From the NCBI GenBank assembly GCA_963170155.1, contig CAUJGP010000036.1, positions 1-64,000 of the forward strand: a DNA stretch of 64,000 bases. Reading direction: 5' to 3'. A program made the translations under genes and the position numbers. The notes under the pieces are model-generated. The model made no database searches, was not told the origin of the DNA, and saw nothing but the letters and a program-made list of their open reading frames with translations. Positions 42,760 through 51,137 of this stretch are shown one piece after another. This DNA is from Bdellovibrionota bacterium (GTDB taxonomy: Bacteria > Bdellovibrionota > Bdellovibrionia > Bdellovibrionales > Bdellovibrionaceae). Numbering within the stretch: the first letter of the stretch is position 1; every line of letters begins with the position of its first letter.

Positions 42760-43431
42760 GTGATTCGCGATAAAATTGTATTGATTCACATGCAGGTTCT
42801 CTTGTGGAGTGTTGTTTTTTTTCTTTTGGGAACACCTCTTTCTGCTGCGCCAACAATTATTTCGAAAGTCGTAGGTAAGGTTGGAGATTATGCTCTTACA
42901 TCAAGAGAAGTGATCGCAGGTCTTTTATTAGAAAAAGCCTTGGTACCGGAAATTAAAGAGGAGTTTGTTGAAAATGTATCGGCACCTGAGTTTGTATCTC
43001 AAGTAACATCAGCTTTAATTGAAAAGGTTATTTCTTTGGAGGCGGAGAATTTTTCTTTGGCGAGCATTTCAGAAGAAGAACGTAAAGGCTCTTTGGAAAA
43101 GGCCAAAAAAAATCTTTCTAATACGCGCTCATGGCAAAAATTAGCGGTTACAGAAGCGGAGTTTCAGGATTTTTTATTGCGTAAATTGAGGAGTAAAAAA
43201 TTTTTGAAATATAAATCTGAAGCGGCAAGCCTTACTGTTAGTGATTTTGAGGTGAAAGATTATTTTGAAAAAAACCGGCATAAGTTTGGAAACCTACCGT
43301 TAGAAAGTTTTAAAGAAAGTATACGCCAGTATCTCATCCAAAAGCAGTCTGAGGACCGACTTCGAGAGTGGTTTGAGGTTTTGAGAAAGAAATATCAGGT
43401 AAGAAACTTTCTCGCAGAGTCGGGAGTATGA
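42760..43431 (+). CDS. SurA N-domain-like periplasmic protein
   Basis: 223 residues with a signal peptide (LLWSVVFFLLGTPLSA). The start of the mature part, KVVGKVGDYALTSREVIAGL, is like SurA/PrsA-type chaperones, and the helical pattern through IEKVISLEAENF to YFEKNRHKFGNL also fits. There is no parvulin PPIase domain, so it would be a chaperone-only member handling outer-membrane proteins. GTG start with GAGGG seven bases ahead. Its stop overlaps the next start as ATGA. Confidence 0.7.
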   Translation: MIRDKIVLIHMQVLLWSVVFFLLGTPLSAAPTIISKVVGKVGDYALTSREVIAGLLLEKALVPEIKEEFVENVSAPEFVSQVTSALIEKVISLEAENFSLASISEEERKGSLEKAKKNLSNTRSWQKLAVTEAEFQDFLLRKLRSKKFLKYKSEAASLTVSDFEVKDYFEKNRHKFGNLPLESFKESIRQYLIQKQSEDRLREWFEVLRKKYQVRNFLAESGV

Positions 43432-43958
43432 CTCTGCGAGAGTGCACTATTTTTGAAGTAGGCCTTATGGCTGAATTAGCCAAAGCTTGTCGCGAATCTC
43501 TAGGTTTACAGTTTGAGTTAAATTGGAATGAAGATTCAATGAATCAGGCACTGATGAGTTCTGGTGGGCGAGCTTTGGGAGCATTTATTCAGGATAATTT
43601 AGTGGGTTTTATTCTTTATCACAAATTTTCAGGCTCAGAGGAGAAGTTTGCATTGGCAGAAGAGAGCTCTGAGAAGGTAGTTTCAAATTCTCATTTAGAA
43701 ATTTTATGTTTAGCGACCCATCCTGTTTATCAAAGAATGGGTGTGATGCGAGCCTTATTTCAGGAGCTGAAGAGAGGGGCGAGAGAAATTTGGTTAGAGG
43801 TCCATGAATCTAATTCACAAGCGCTTTATTTTTATAAAACTCAGGAGTTTCAATTGGTTGGTTCTAGGTCTAGGTATTACAGGGATGGAAAAAGAGCTTT
43901 CCTTTTTACATGGAAGATAAAAAAGGAAAGAGACTCTAACTTAGTGGATGACTTATGA
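43428..43958 (+). CDS. RimI-like GNAT acetyltransferase
   Basis: 176 residues. The C-terminal half has the RimI pattern: LEILCLATHPVYQRMGVMRA (acetyl-CoA loop, here QRMGVM rather than Q/RxxGxG/A exactly) and EVHESNSQALYFYKTQEFQ. RimI acetylates the N-terminus of ribosomal protein S18. The target of this one is unproven. Coupled to the SurA-like gene by a four-base overlap and followed by a terminator. Confidence 0.75.
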   Translation: MTLRECTIFEVGLMAELAKACRESLGLQFELNWNEDSMNQALMSSGGRALGAFIQDNLVGFILYHKFSGSEEKFALAEESSEKVVSNSHLEILCLATHPVYQRMGVMRALFQELKRGAREIWLEVHESNSQALYFYKTQEFQLVGSRSRYYRDGKRAFLFTWKIKKERDSNLVDDL

Positions 43959-43986
43959 AAAATTAGTTGCTACAACTTTTCTAAGT

Positions 43987-44015
43987 AATGGGCCCGAGGT
44001 GGCTCATTTTTTTTT
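43987..44015 (+). terminator. intrinsic terminator after the RimI-like gene
   Basis: AATGGGCC / GGCTCATT (one G-T pair) with a six-base loop, followed by seven or more T. Confidence 0.8.
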
Positions 44016-44082
44016 GTGATCAATGGTTTAAGCTTGAATAAATGCAAATGAAGTCAAGTGTCAGATAAGGTAGTGAAGTTGA

Positions 44083-44595
44083 ATGTCAGATGTGCTCATG
44101 AGTCAGATTGAACAAGTCGCTCAGGAAATTGTCGAAAAAGAAGGATGTATTCTGTACGATCTTGAGTTTATAGGAAATGGCAACGGAAGAACGCTAAGAC
44201 TCTATATTGATAAGGAATCTGGGATTAATATTGATGATTGTGCGGGTGTTTCAAGAGCCTTAAATCTTTATTTGGATGAAAATGATATTATACCAGGTGG
44301 AGCTTATCATCTCGAGGTGTCGTCTCCTGGTCTAGAGAGATCTCTAAGAAAAAAATGGCATTTTACCAAAGCTATAGGCGAAAGAGTCGATTTTCGACTT
44401 TCTAAATCTATGGGGGATTTAGGAGTTGAGGGTCAGCGTTGGCAAAATTGCAAGCATGCTGATGGTATTTTAATTAAAACAGATGAGGATGTGGCCGTAT
44501 TTGAGTTGAAGGACACCTGCGTTAACATTCCTTATGAGCTAATCGATAAAGCAAAGATTGTTTTTGATTTTTCTAAACCAAAAAATAAGAGGTGA
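44083..44595 (+). CDS. rimP: ribosome maturation factor RimP
   Basis: 170 residues. Needed for 30S assembly. Motifs: YDLEFIGNGNGRTLRLYIDK, INIDDCAGVSRALN and YHLEVSSPGLERSL, typical of RimP, then the SH3-like C-terminal part. First gene of the rimP-nusA-infB-rbfA-truB-rpsO-pnp block. The ribosome binding site of ATG 44083 is weak. A second ATG at 44098 is possible. Confidence 0.93.
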   Translation: MSDVLMSQIEQVAQEIVEKEGCILYDLEFIGNGNGRTLRLYIDKESGINIDDCAGVSRALNLYLDENDIIPGGAYHLEVSSPGLERSLRKKWHFTKAIGERVDFRLSKSMGDLGVEGQRWQNCKHADGILIKTDEDVAVFELKDTCVNIPYELIDKAKIVFDFSKPKNKR

Positions 44596-44597
44596 TT

Positions 44598-46007
44598 ATG
44601 TCATCTGAGAATATGTTTTCAGAATTAAGTCGCGTGATTGAACAGGTGGGTAAAGATAAGGGTATTGATCGTCAGGTGATTATTGATGCCATTACTCAAG
44701 GCATGCTTTTGGCAGCTCGAAAGAAATTCGGGACTTACCGAGAAATAGAGCCTCAGTACAATGAGGAGACTGGTGAGGTTGAGTTATATGAGTTTAAAGA
44801 GGTTGTGCCAAAGGAAGATTTTATTGATGAAGAAGTTGAAATTCCCCAAGATGAGGCTTTAAAGCTAGATCCAGAAGCTCAGCTTCATGACTCAATTGGT
44901 ATTAAAATTGAAGCTAAGGATTTAGGGCGTATTGCTGCTCAAATGGCTAAGCAGATTATTTTACAAAAAATTCGTGATGCAGAGAGAGAGATTATTTTTA
45001 ATGAGTTTGAGACTCGTAAAGGTGAGATTGCTTCTGGTATTATCCGCCGTGTGGAAAAAGTGATGGTTGTCGTGGATTTGGGGCGAACAGAAGCCTACCT
45101 TCCTTTGAGAGAGCAAATTCCTGGAGAGGTTTATAAGTCAGGAGATCGTGTTCAAGGTTACCTTTCTGAGGTTCGTCAGACCACTCGTGGACCTCAGATT
45201 ATTATGTCACGGGCTGATGAACGTTATCTCATGAAGCTTTTTGAGCAGGAAGTTCCTGAAATTTATGACGGTATCGTGGAGATTATGGCAGCGGCTCGAG
45301 AGCCCGGCCAGAGAGCTAAAATTGCTGTTCGTTCAAAGGATAGCTCTATAGATCCTGTGGGCGCCTGTGTCGGCATGAAGGGATCTCGTGTTCAAAATAT
45401 TATTCAGGAGCTTAAGGGAGAAAAGATTGATATTGTCCCTTGGGATGAGGATATCACGCGATTTGCGTGCAATGCTTTAGCACCAGCAGAAATCTCTCGA
45501 GTGTTTCTTGATGAAAATAATCATGAAATGGAGATTGTTGTTCCTGATACCCAGCTTAGTCTTGCGATTGGGCGACGAGGACAAAATGTTCGATTGGCAG
45601 CTAAGTTAACAACATGGAAGATTGATATTTTATCAGAATCAGCAGCGCAGGCCAAGGCTTCCGAGTCCATTGCAAACCTTTTATTGATTCCAGGGATGAG
45701 TGAGACAATGGCGCAGAATCTATATCAATCAGGTTTTGGTTCTTTTAATGTTATTGCTGAGGCTTCTATTGAAGATATTATGGCGATTCCAGGTTATGAT
45801 GATCCGACTCGAGCAGAAAAGCTCTTGAACGATGCTCAGGCTCTGGTAAATAAATACAAAGCATCGGGGCAGCCAATTCCTGTTCAGGGAGCAGGAAAAG
45901 AGGCAAAATCTGATGCAAAGTCTTTGGCTGATATGCGATTGAAACAAGAAATGGAAAAGCTTGAAGACCAAGAAGCAAATACCAATAGTGAGAACAATGA
46001 AGAATAG
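44598..46007 (+). CDS. nusA: transcription termination/antitermination factor NusA
   Basis: 469 residues. N-terminal RNA polymerase-binding domain (to ~130). S1 domain (~GIIRRVEKVMVVVDLGRTEA). Two KH domains (DPVGACVGMKGSRVQNII and LAIGRRGQNVRLAAKLT). C-terminal helix-hairpin-helix (LLLIPGMSETMAQNLYQSGF, then a second degenerate repeat). GTG 44592 overlaps the rimP stop, but ATG 44598 has AGAGG at five bases and is used. Confidence 0.96.
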   Translation: MSSENMFSELSRVIEQVGKDKGIDRQVIIDAITQGMLLAARKKFGTYREIEPQYNEETGEVELYEFKEVVPKEDFIDEEVEIPQDEALKLDPEAQLHDSIGIKIEAKDLGRIAAQMAKQIILQKIRDAEREIIFNEFETRKGEIASGIIRRVEKVMVVVDLGRTEAYLPLREQIPGEVYKSGDRVQGYLSEVRQTTRGPQIIMSRADERYLMKLFEQEVPEIYDGIVEIMAAAREPGQRAKIAVRSKDSSIDPVGACVGMKGSRVQNIIQELKGEKIDIVPWDEDITRFACNALAPAEISRVFLDENNHEMEIVVPDTQLSLAIGRRGQNVRLAAKLTTWKIDILSESAAQAKASESIANLLLIPGMSETMAQNLYQSGFGSFNVIAEASIEDIMAIPGYDDPTRAEKLLNDAQALVNKYKASGQPIPVQGAGKEAKSDAKSLADMRLKQEMEKLEDQEANTNSENNEE

Positions 46008-46032
46008 ATATTTCTTCGCGTGAGGAGTGTGA

Positions 46033-49000
46033 GTGGCGAATCCAAAGGTTTTTGAATTTGCAAAAGAAGTAGGAATGGAAACCTTGGCTTTGATGGCCAA
46101 GATTCGTGAGTGGCAGTTGCCGATCAAGAGCCACATGGCCGAGCTAACACCCGAGATGGTGGATCAAATCAAAACTCGACTCAATCCCGCTCAAGAAGAG
46201 GTCGGGAAAAAACTCACAGTTAAAAAGAAGACGACAGCAAAAAAAGTAGCAGCTGCTGATTCGGCAGTGAGCTCGTCATCATCTTCCTCTTCTGCTTCAG
46301 CAACAAAGATTGTTCGTCGTAAGGCAGTTGTGGAGGAGGCCCCTAAGAAGGCAGAGCCAGAGGTTGCACAGGGAGACTCTTTGTCAGAAGATTCGGTTGT
46401 TGCTAAGGAAGCTTTGAATGTGGAGTCAGCAGCAAAAGAGATGGATCCTGTAAAGGCACCTTCAACAAAAAATAAAACTAAAATTAAGCCAGAGGCAGAA
46501 ACTCGTTCAGAGGAGCTTGCGGTCGATTCAGAGACTCATGCGACACCAGTCTCTGCCAAAGAATTATTAAATAAAGAGCAAGAGGTGGTCTCTTCTCCTG
46601 CAACTACTGCAGCAGCTGTAGATGCGGTATCGACTCAACCGTCAGAAAATTCCGAGGCTTCTGTGATGAGATCTTCGACTTCTATTGATCAACACGTTAA
46701 GGCTCCTCGAGTGGAATCTCCAGTTGGAGTCCCTAGTGGTCAAAAGGTTGTTGCTCCTGAAGTAAATGAAAAAAGGGTGCAGCCTTCCCCTGCAAGGAAA
46801 AAAGAAGTGATTGTTGGTCAAAGTGGTTTTGCAAGTTCACAGAAGCCAGCAAATGAAGTGGTTAGAAAGAACATTGTTGGTCGAATGGATTTAAGTCGTG
46901 TATCACCACCTTCAGCAATGGGCGGTGCAGCTGGTTCACGAGGATCTTATCAAGGTGGTGGGCAGGCGAGAGGTGGCTTTCAATCGAATCATTCAGGTGG
47001 TGGAACCGCTGGCGGTGGCTTTCGTGGTGGCTCGTCGGTGGGAGGTGCTCCTATGCGATCAGCTGGGCGGAGCAACTTGCGTGCTGGTTTTGTCGCTCAA
47101 CCTATTCCTGTCATTCCGGAGCTTGAGGATGCGGGGCGAAGATCTAAGTTTGAAGATAAACATAAAAAGTTTTCAAAGCCCTCCCCAACGGAATCAGGTT
47201 CATCCAACTTGCCAGATGAAGAAGTCGTTGAATTTAATTCATCTGAGTTTAGAAAACGGGAAATGGTTTTTCAACCCAAGAAGAAAAAAGGAATGTTGGC
47301 AAGAGAAAGCCTGCAAACAAAAATTACAACACCTAAGGCTTCTAAGCGTATTTTAAAAGTCAATGGAGCTATGAAGTTAGGGGATGTTGCGGAGTCAGTT
47401 GGTGTAAAGGCCGCTCAGCTCATGAAAGTTCTCATGCAGAATGGTGTCATGGGAAATATGAATACAGATTTGGACTTTGATACTTTAGCATTGATACTTC
47501 CCGAGTTTGGTTGGGAAGCTCAAAATATTTTTAAGACAGCTGATGAAATTCTTGAAGATACCGCTTTTGGTGATCTTACCGTAGAAGCTGTATCACGACC
47601 TCCTGTGGTCACAGTTATGGGTCATGTGGATCATGGTAAAACATCGCTTTTAGATGCTATTCGACAAGCAAACGTAGCTGAGGGCGAAAAGGGTGGAATT
47701 ACTCAGCATATAGGTGCTTATCAGGTTAAGCTGGAAAGTGGCCAGCTCGTCACTTTCTTAGATACTCCAGGTCACGAAGCTTTTACTGCAATGCGAGCCA
47801 GAGGAGCTAATGCGACTGATATAGCAGTCATTGTTATTGCTGCTGATGATGGTGTTATGCCTCAGACGGCTGAGGCAATCAATCATGCTAAGGCTGCGGA
47901 TGTTCCCATTGTGATTGCTCTGAATAAAATTGATAAGCCTGGAGCAAATCCCGATCGAATTAAGCAACAACTTACTGAGTATGAGATCGTTCCTGAGGAA
48001 TGGGGAGGATCTAATATTTTTTGCGAAGTTTCTGCTATTAAAAAGTTAGGCATTAAAGAGTTATTGGAACAACTTCTTTTAGTTGCTGAGATGCAAGAGT
48101 TAAAAGCGAATCCTAAGCGTTCAGGGACGGGGATTGTTATTGAGAGTCGATTGGAAAGAGGGCGCGGCAACGTCGCTACCATTCTTGTTCAAGATGGGAC
48201 TGTGCAGGTTGGTGATTTGATCGTTGCAGGCATTTGTTCTGGCCGTATTCGTAGTTTGATGAATGACTTAGGCGAGCGGGTTCCATCAGCGGGTCCTGGA
48301 TCTCCCGTTGAAGTTTTAGGTTTGGATGAAGTTCCTGCTGCTGGAGATAAGTTTGATATTGTTAAAGATGAAAGAACTCTTGAGCGGGTTGTTGATTTAA
48401 GAAAAGCAAATAAATTGAAAGCTGAATCTAGCACTCCAAAGCTATCTCTTGAGGAGATTTTCGCTCGAGCAAAGCAAGGCGAGCAGAAAACTTTGAATGT
48501 GATTTTAAAGTCAGATGTCATGGGAAGTGCGGAAGCTATTCAAGGAATGTTTCAGAAGCTAGCTACAGAGGAAGTAAAAATAAAAGTGATTCATTCTGCG
48601 GTTGGTGGCATCACGGAGGGAGATGTTTTATTAGCGACAACATCGAGTGCTATTATCTTAGGATTCAATACAAGACCTGACGGTAATGCGATGTCCTTGG
48701 CAAAGCAGCGAGGAGTTGAGATCAGAACCTATGGTATCGTATATGAAATGATGGACGATTTGAAGCGCTTAATGGCAGGTCTTCTTGAGCCTGAGATTGT
48801 GGAGCAAGTTCATGGTCGTGCGGAAGTTCGTAATCTTTTTACTGTTCCCAAAATTGGTACTATTGCAGGATGCTCTGTTGTGGATGGTAAAATTGCTCGA
48901 GCTCATCTTGTACGGCTCATTAGAAATGGTGTGGTTGTTTATCAAGGAAAGATTGGGAGCTTAAAGAGATTTAAAGATGATGCTAAAGAAGTTGCTTCTG

Positions 49001-49119
49001 GATTTGAATGTGGAATTGGGATTGAAAATTATAATGATTTAAAAGCGGGAGATGTTATTGAGGCTTATACACGAGAAGAGATTCGCCGTAGTTTAACTGA
49101 GACAACAGCTTCTATTTAA
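46033..49119 (+). CDS. infB: translation initiation factor IF-2
   Basis: 1028 residues, GTG start with GAGGAG. N-terminal IF2_N-like helix (VFEFAKEVGMETLALMAKI). Then a ~400-residue disordered linker with Ser, Ala/Pro/Lys and Gly/Arg-rich parts (around 285-350, GGGFRGGSSVGG), and a second IF2_N domain near 437. The GTPase core starts near 529 with GHVDHGKTSLLDAI, then FLDTPGHEAFTAMRARGA and ALNKIDKP. C-terminal domains bind fMet-tRNA. Delivers the initiator tRNA to the 30S subunit. Confidence 0.97.
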   Translation: MANPKVFEFAKEVGMETLALMAKIREWQLPIKSHMAELTPEMVDQIKTRLNPAQEEVGKKLTVKKKTTAKKVAAADSAVSSSSSSSSASATKIVRRKAVVEEAPKKAEPEVAQGDSLSEDSVVAKEALNVESAAKEMDPVKAPSTKNKTKIKPEAETRSEELAVDSETHATPVSAKELLNKEQEVVSSPATTAAAVDAVSTQPSENSEASVMRSSTSIDQHVKAPRVESPVGVPSGQKVVAPEVNEKRVQPSPARKKEVIVGQSGFASSQKPANEVVRKNIVGRMDLSRVSPPSAMGGAAGSRGSYQGGGQARGGFQSNHSGGGTAGGGFRGGSSVGGAPMRSAGRSNLRAGFVAQPIPVIPELEDAGRRSKFEDKHKKFSKPSPTESGSSNLPDEEVVEFNSSEFRKREMVFQPKKKKGMLARESLQTKITTPKASKRILKVNGAMKLGDVAESVGVKAAQLMKVLMQNGVMGNMNTDLDFDTLALILPEFGWEAQNIFKTADEILEDTAFGDLTVEAVSRPPVVTVMGHVDHGKTSLLDAIRQANVAEGEKGGITQHIGAYQVKLESGQLVTFLDTPGHEAFTAMRARGANATDIAVIVIAADDGVMPQTAEAINHAKAADVPIVIALNKIDKPGANPDRIKQQLTEYEIVPEEWGGSNIFCEVSAIKKLGIKELLEQLLLVAEMQELKANPKRSGTGIVIESRLERGRGNVATILVQDGTVQVGDLIVAGICSGRIRSLMNDLGERVPSAGPGSPVEVLGLDEVPAAGDKFDIVKDERTLERVVDLRKANKLKAESSTPKLSLEEIFARAKQGEQKTLNVILKSDVMGSAEAIQGMFQKLATEEVKIKVIHSAVGGITEGDVLLATTSSAIILGFNTRPDGNAMSLAKQRGVEIRTYGIVYEMMDDLKRLMAGLLEPEIVEQVHGRAEVRNLFTVPKIGTIAGCSVVDGKIARAHLVRLIRNGVVVYQGKIGSLKRFKDDAKEVASGFECGIGIENYNDLKAGDVIEAYTREEIRRSLTETTASI

Positions 49120-49149
49120 TTTTAGTGAAGAGGATTAAAGTTTAAAAGC

Positions 49150-49545
49150 ATGCAATTTAAAAAACATGACCGGCGTCAAATCCAGATTGAAAAACAGATT
49201 CAAGAAAGTTTAGCTTCTTATTTTTTGAAAAACTTAAATATTGGTAGTGATGGACTTGTTTCTGTCACGCGAGTGCATGTGCCTAAAGATTTAAAAACGG
49301 CGGATGTTTATATTCATCAATATAGTCAAGCCCAATCAGAAGCTACAAAAGAGGATATTCTTGAAAAGCTTCGAAAAAACAACAACTCAATTCAGAAGCA
49401 TTTAATGCAAGAGTTGAAGCTTCGATACTGTCCTCGCCTTGAGTTTTACTACGATAAAGCTTTTGATAAAACCTTGGCTGTGGATCAACTCATTTACGAT
49501 ATGACTCGTTCAGGTGATATCAAGAAAGAGGATTATTCTGAATAA
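49150..49545 (+). CDS. rbfA: ribosome-binding factor A
   Basis: 131 residues. KH-like fold protein for 16S rRNA maturation: RRQIQIEKQIQESLASYFLK, LVSVTRVHVPKDLKTADVYI and RYCPRLEFYYDKAFDKT are family blocks. Overlaps the possible truB start by 32 bases. Confidence 0.9.
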   Translation: MQFKKHDRRQIQIEKQIQESLASYFLKNLNIGSDGLVSVTRVHVPKDLKTADVYIHQYSQAQSEATKEDILEKLRKNNNSIQKHLMQELKLRYCPRLEFYYDKAFDKTLAVDQLIYDMTRSGDIKKEDYSE

Positions 49546-50476
49546 CAGTGCAGAAAATAGAATTCATGGACTTCTTTTAATTCGTAAACCAAGTGGAATA
49601 ACAAGCCATGATGTGGTTCATCAGGTTCGTCGTCGTCTTGGAATCAAGGAAGTTGGTCATGCGGGCACTTTAGATCCTCTTGCGCAAGGACTCATGGTTC
49701 TTCTTTTGGGAGAAGCAACAAAGGTGAGTTCTTACATTCTTGAAAAAAACAAGCAATATGAAGTGACTCTCAGGTTAGGGGTGGAAACAGACACATTAGA
49801 TATAACGGGTCAGGTTTTGAGAGAGACTTTTGATATAAAGTTCAAGGATGATGAGGTTGTTCAGCAAGCTTTGGCATTGCAGGGGGATTTTAATTGGGAA
49901 GTCCCTTTATTTTCAGCCACGAAGGTTGCAGGACGTAGGCTTTATGAGCATGCAAGAAGTGGGCAAACCGAGGTATTAGAGCGTCCTCGTAAACCTATGA
50001 GTTTTTGGAAAATTGAGCATTTAACTGGAGTATCAGAAAAAAATTCTTATCAATTTCGGCTTAATTGCTCAAAAGGTAGTTTCGTTAGATCTTGGGTTCA
50101 GACATTAGGGGTGAACTTGGGGTGTGGGGCTGTTATGACCGATTTGACCCGAACCTATTCTTCTCCTTATCAACTTCAAAATGCAATTGATTTAAATGAG
50201 GTCTTGTCTTTGGCTTCACTTAAAGAAAGTAAGGCTTTTGTTTCTCTTGCCAATGTTTTGCCTGAATTTAAATCTATTCGGGTGAGTGGTTTGAGCGAGG
50301 CTTTAATTCGCAATGGGCAGATTTCTCATGAATTAAGGCGACGATTAATCATCTATTATAATCCTGAAGTCGATAATGGTATTAAGGTTGTGAGCCAAAG
50401 GTCAGATGATTTATTAGCTTTGGTTGGTTTAGAAGAGGGCAAAGGATTCGTTGTTCGACGTATTTTTTGTTATTAA
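49514..50476 (+). CDS. truB: tRNA pseudouridine(55) synthase TruB
   Basis: 320 residues as the longest frame. Modifies U55 in the T arm of tRNAs. Motifs: GLLLIRKPSGITSHDVVHQV, the catalytic Asp block GHAGTLDPLAQGLMVLLLGE, YEVTLRLGVETDT and KGSFVRSWVQTLG. The start is uncertain. GTG 49514 lies inside rbfA, while AGAGG at 49526 would suit a CTG at 49538. There is no in-frame ATG in front of the conserved domain. Confidence 0.92.
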   Translation: MISRKRIILNNSAENRIHGLLLIRKPSGITSHDVVHQVRRRLGIKEVGHAGTLDPLAQGLMVLLLGEATKVSSYILEKNKQYEVTLRLGVETDTLDITGQVLRETFDIKFKDDEVVQQALALQGDFNWEVPLFSATKVAGRRLYEHARSGQTEVLERPRKPMSFWKIEHLTGVSEKNSYQFRLNCSKGSFVRSWVQTLGVNLGCGAVMTDLTRTYSSPYQLQNAIDLNEVLSLASLKESKAFVSLANVLPEFKSIRVSGLSEALIRNGQISHELRRRLIIYYNPEVDNGIKVVSQRSDDLLALVGLEEGKGFVVRRIFCY

Positions 50477-50579
50477 GAGCACTAAAAGAAAGATTGATTG
50501 ATGCTTTTAAGTCTTGAAAAATTGATTTTTGAAATGAGTATTAAGGCTAAAAGAGTCAGTTAATGATTGGTATTACTAG

Positions 50580-50608
50580 TTGACGTTTTGATAAAGTGCA
50601 GTTAGACC
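50580..50608 (+). promoter_or_regulatory. putative promoter of rpsO
   Basis: TTGACG (50580-50585), 17 bases, TAGACC (50603-50608). It gives rpsO its own start point inside the long block. Confidence 0.45.
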
Positions 50609-50614
50609 AAAAGC

Positions 50615-50771
50615 TTACCTGGATTGTAAATCTGGTATAGCTCGTATAGCGACAGCCATGACGTTAATATGGGCTCGTGTTATTGCCTTCACAAGCGGTA
50701 ACGATGGGAAAGGGTAAGAGCAAAATCTTATCTTCAGTGGAATAATCAATAAACAAAAATGGAGGAGTATA
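50615..50771 (+). promoter_or_regulatory. possible structured rpsO leader
   Basis: About 155 bases between the promoter and ATG with two hairpins: AGCCAT/ATGGGCT (50654-50676, one bulge) and TTATTGCC/GGTAAC-type (50680-50703). In other bacteria S15 represses its own mRNA through such a leader. Whether this one does is inference. Confidence 0.3.
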
Positions 50772-51041
50772 ATGGCACTCACAAAAGAACAACGTGAAGA
50801 TGTTATCAAAAAATACAGAAGAAATGATCTTGATACAGGAAGTTCTGAAGTGCAAATTGCACTGCTAACGCACAGAATTTCTGATATCACTCAGCACTTT
50901 ACTGTTCATAAGAAAGATGTTCATGGAAGAAGAGGTCTTGTGACGCTTGTGAATCGACGTCGAAAGCTTTTAGATTATCTTAAGAAAAATGATAATGCTA
51001 AATACCAACAAATTCTTAAAGATTTAGAAATACGAAAATAA
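50772..51041 (+). CDS. rpsO: ribosomal protein uS15
   Basis: 89 residues, normal length. DTGSSEVQIALLTHRISDIT, HFTVHKKDVHGRRGLVTLVN and RRKLLDYLKKND are the conserved blocks. Binds the central domain of 16S rRNA. GGAGGAG before ATG. Followed by a terminator-like hairpin and pnp, the usual order. Confidence 0.97.
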   Translation: MALTKEQREDVIKKYRRNDLDTGSSEVQIALLTHRISDITQHFTVHKKDVHGRRGLVTLVNRRRKLLDYLKKNDNAKYQQILKDLEIRK

Positions 51042-51048
51042 AGAATAA

Positions 51049-51076
51049 AAAGAGGGCGCCAATCATCGCCCTCTTT
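51049..51076 (+). terminator. hairpin between rpsO and pnp
   Basis: AAAGAGGGCG / CGCCCTCTTT with an eight-base loop. The T-run is short, so partial termination or RNase-processing (as at rpsO-pnp in E. coli) is likely. Confidence 0.7.
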
Positions 51077-51137
51077 GATTATTAATTCATTGTTAATTTA
51101 AAGATCCATCTTTCGAAGCTCATTGAGGAGTATATTC

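Noticed and set aside
42721-42762. 13-codon ORF overlapping the start of the SurA-like gene
   Set aside because: Too short to tell from chance, although its stop overlaps the next start. Mentioned only in the intergenic entry.
46898-47356. 152-codon plus-strand ORF inside infB
   Set aside because: Shifted frame of the Gly-rich linker of IF-2. The infB frame is continuous and matches the family before and after it.
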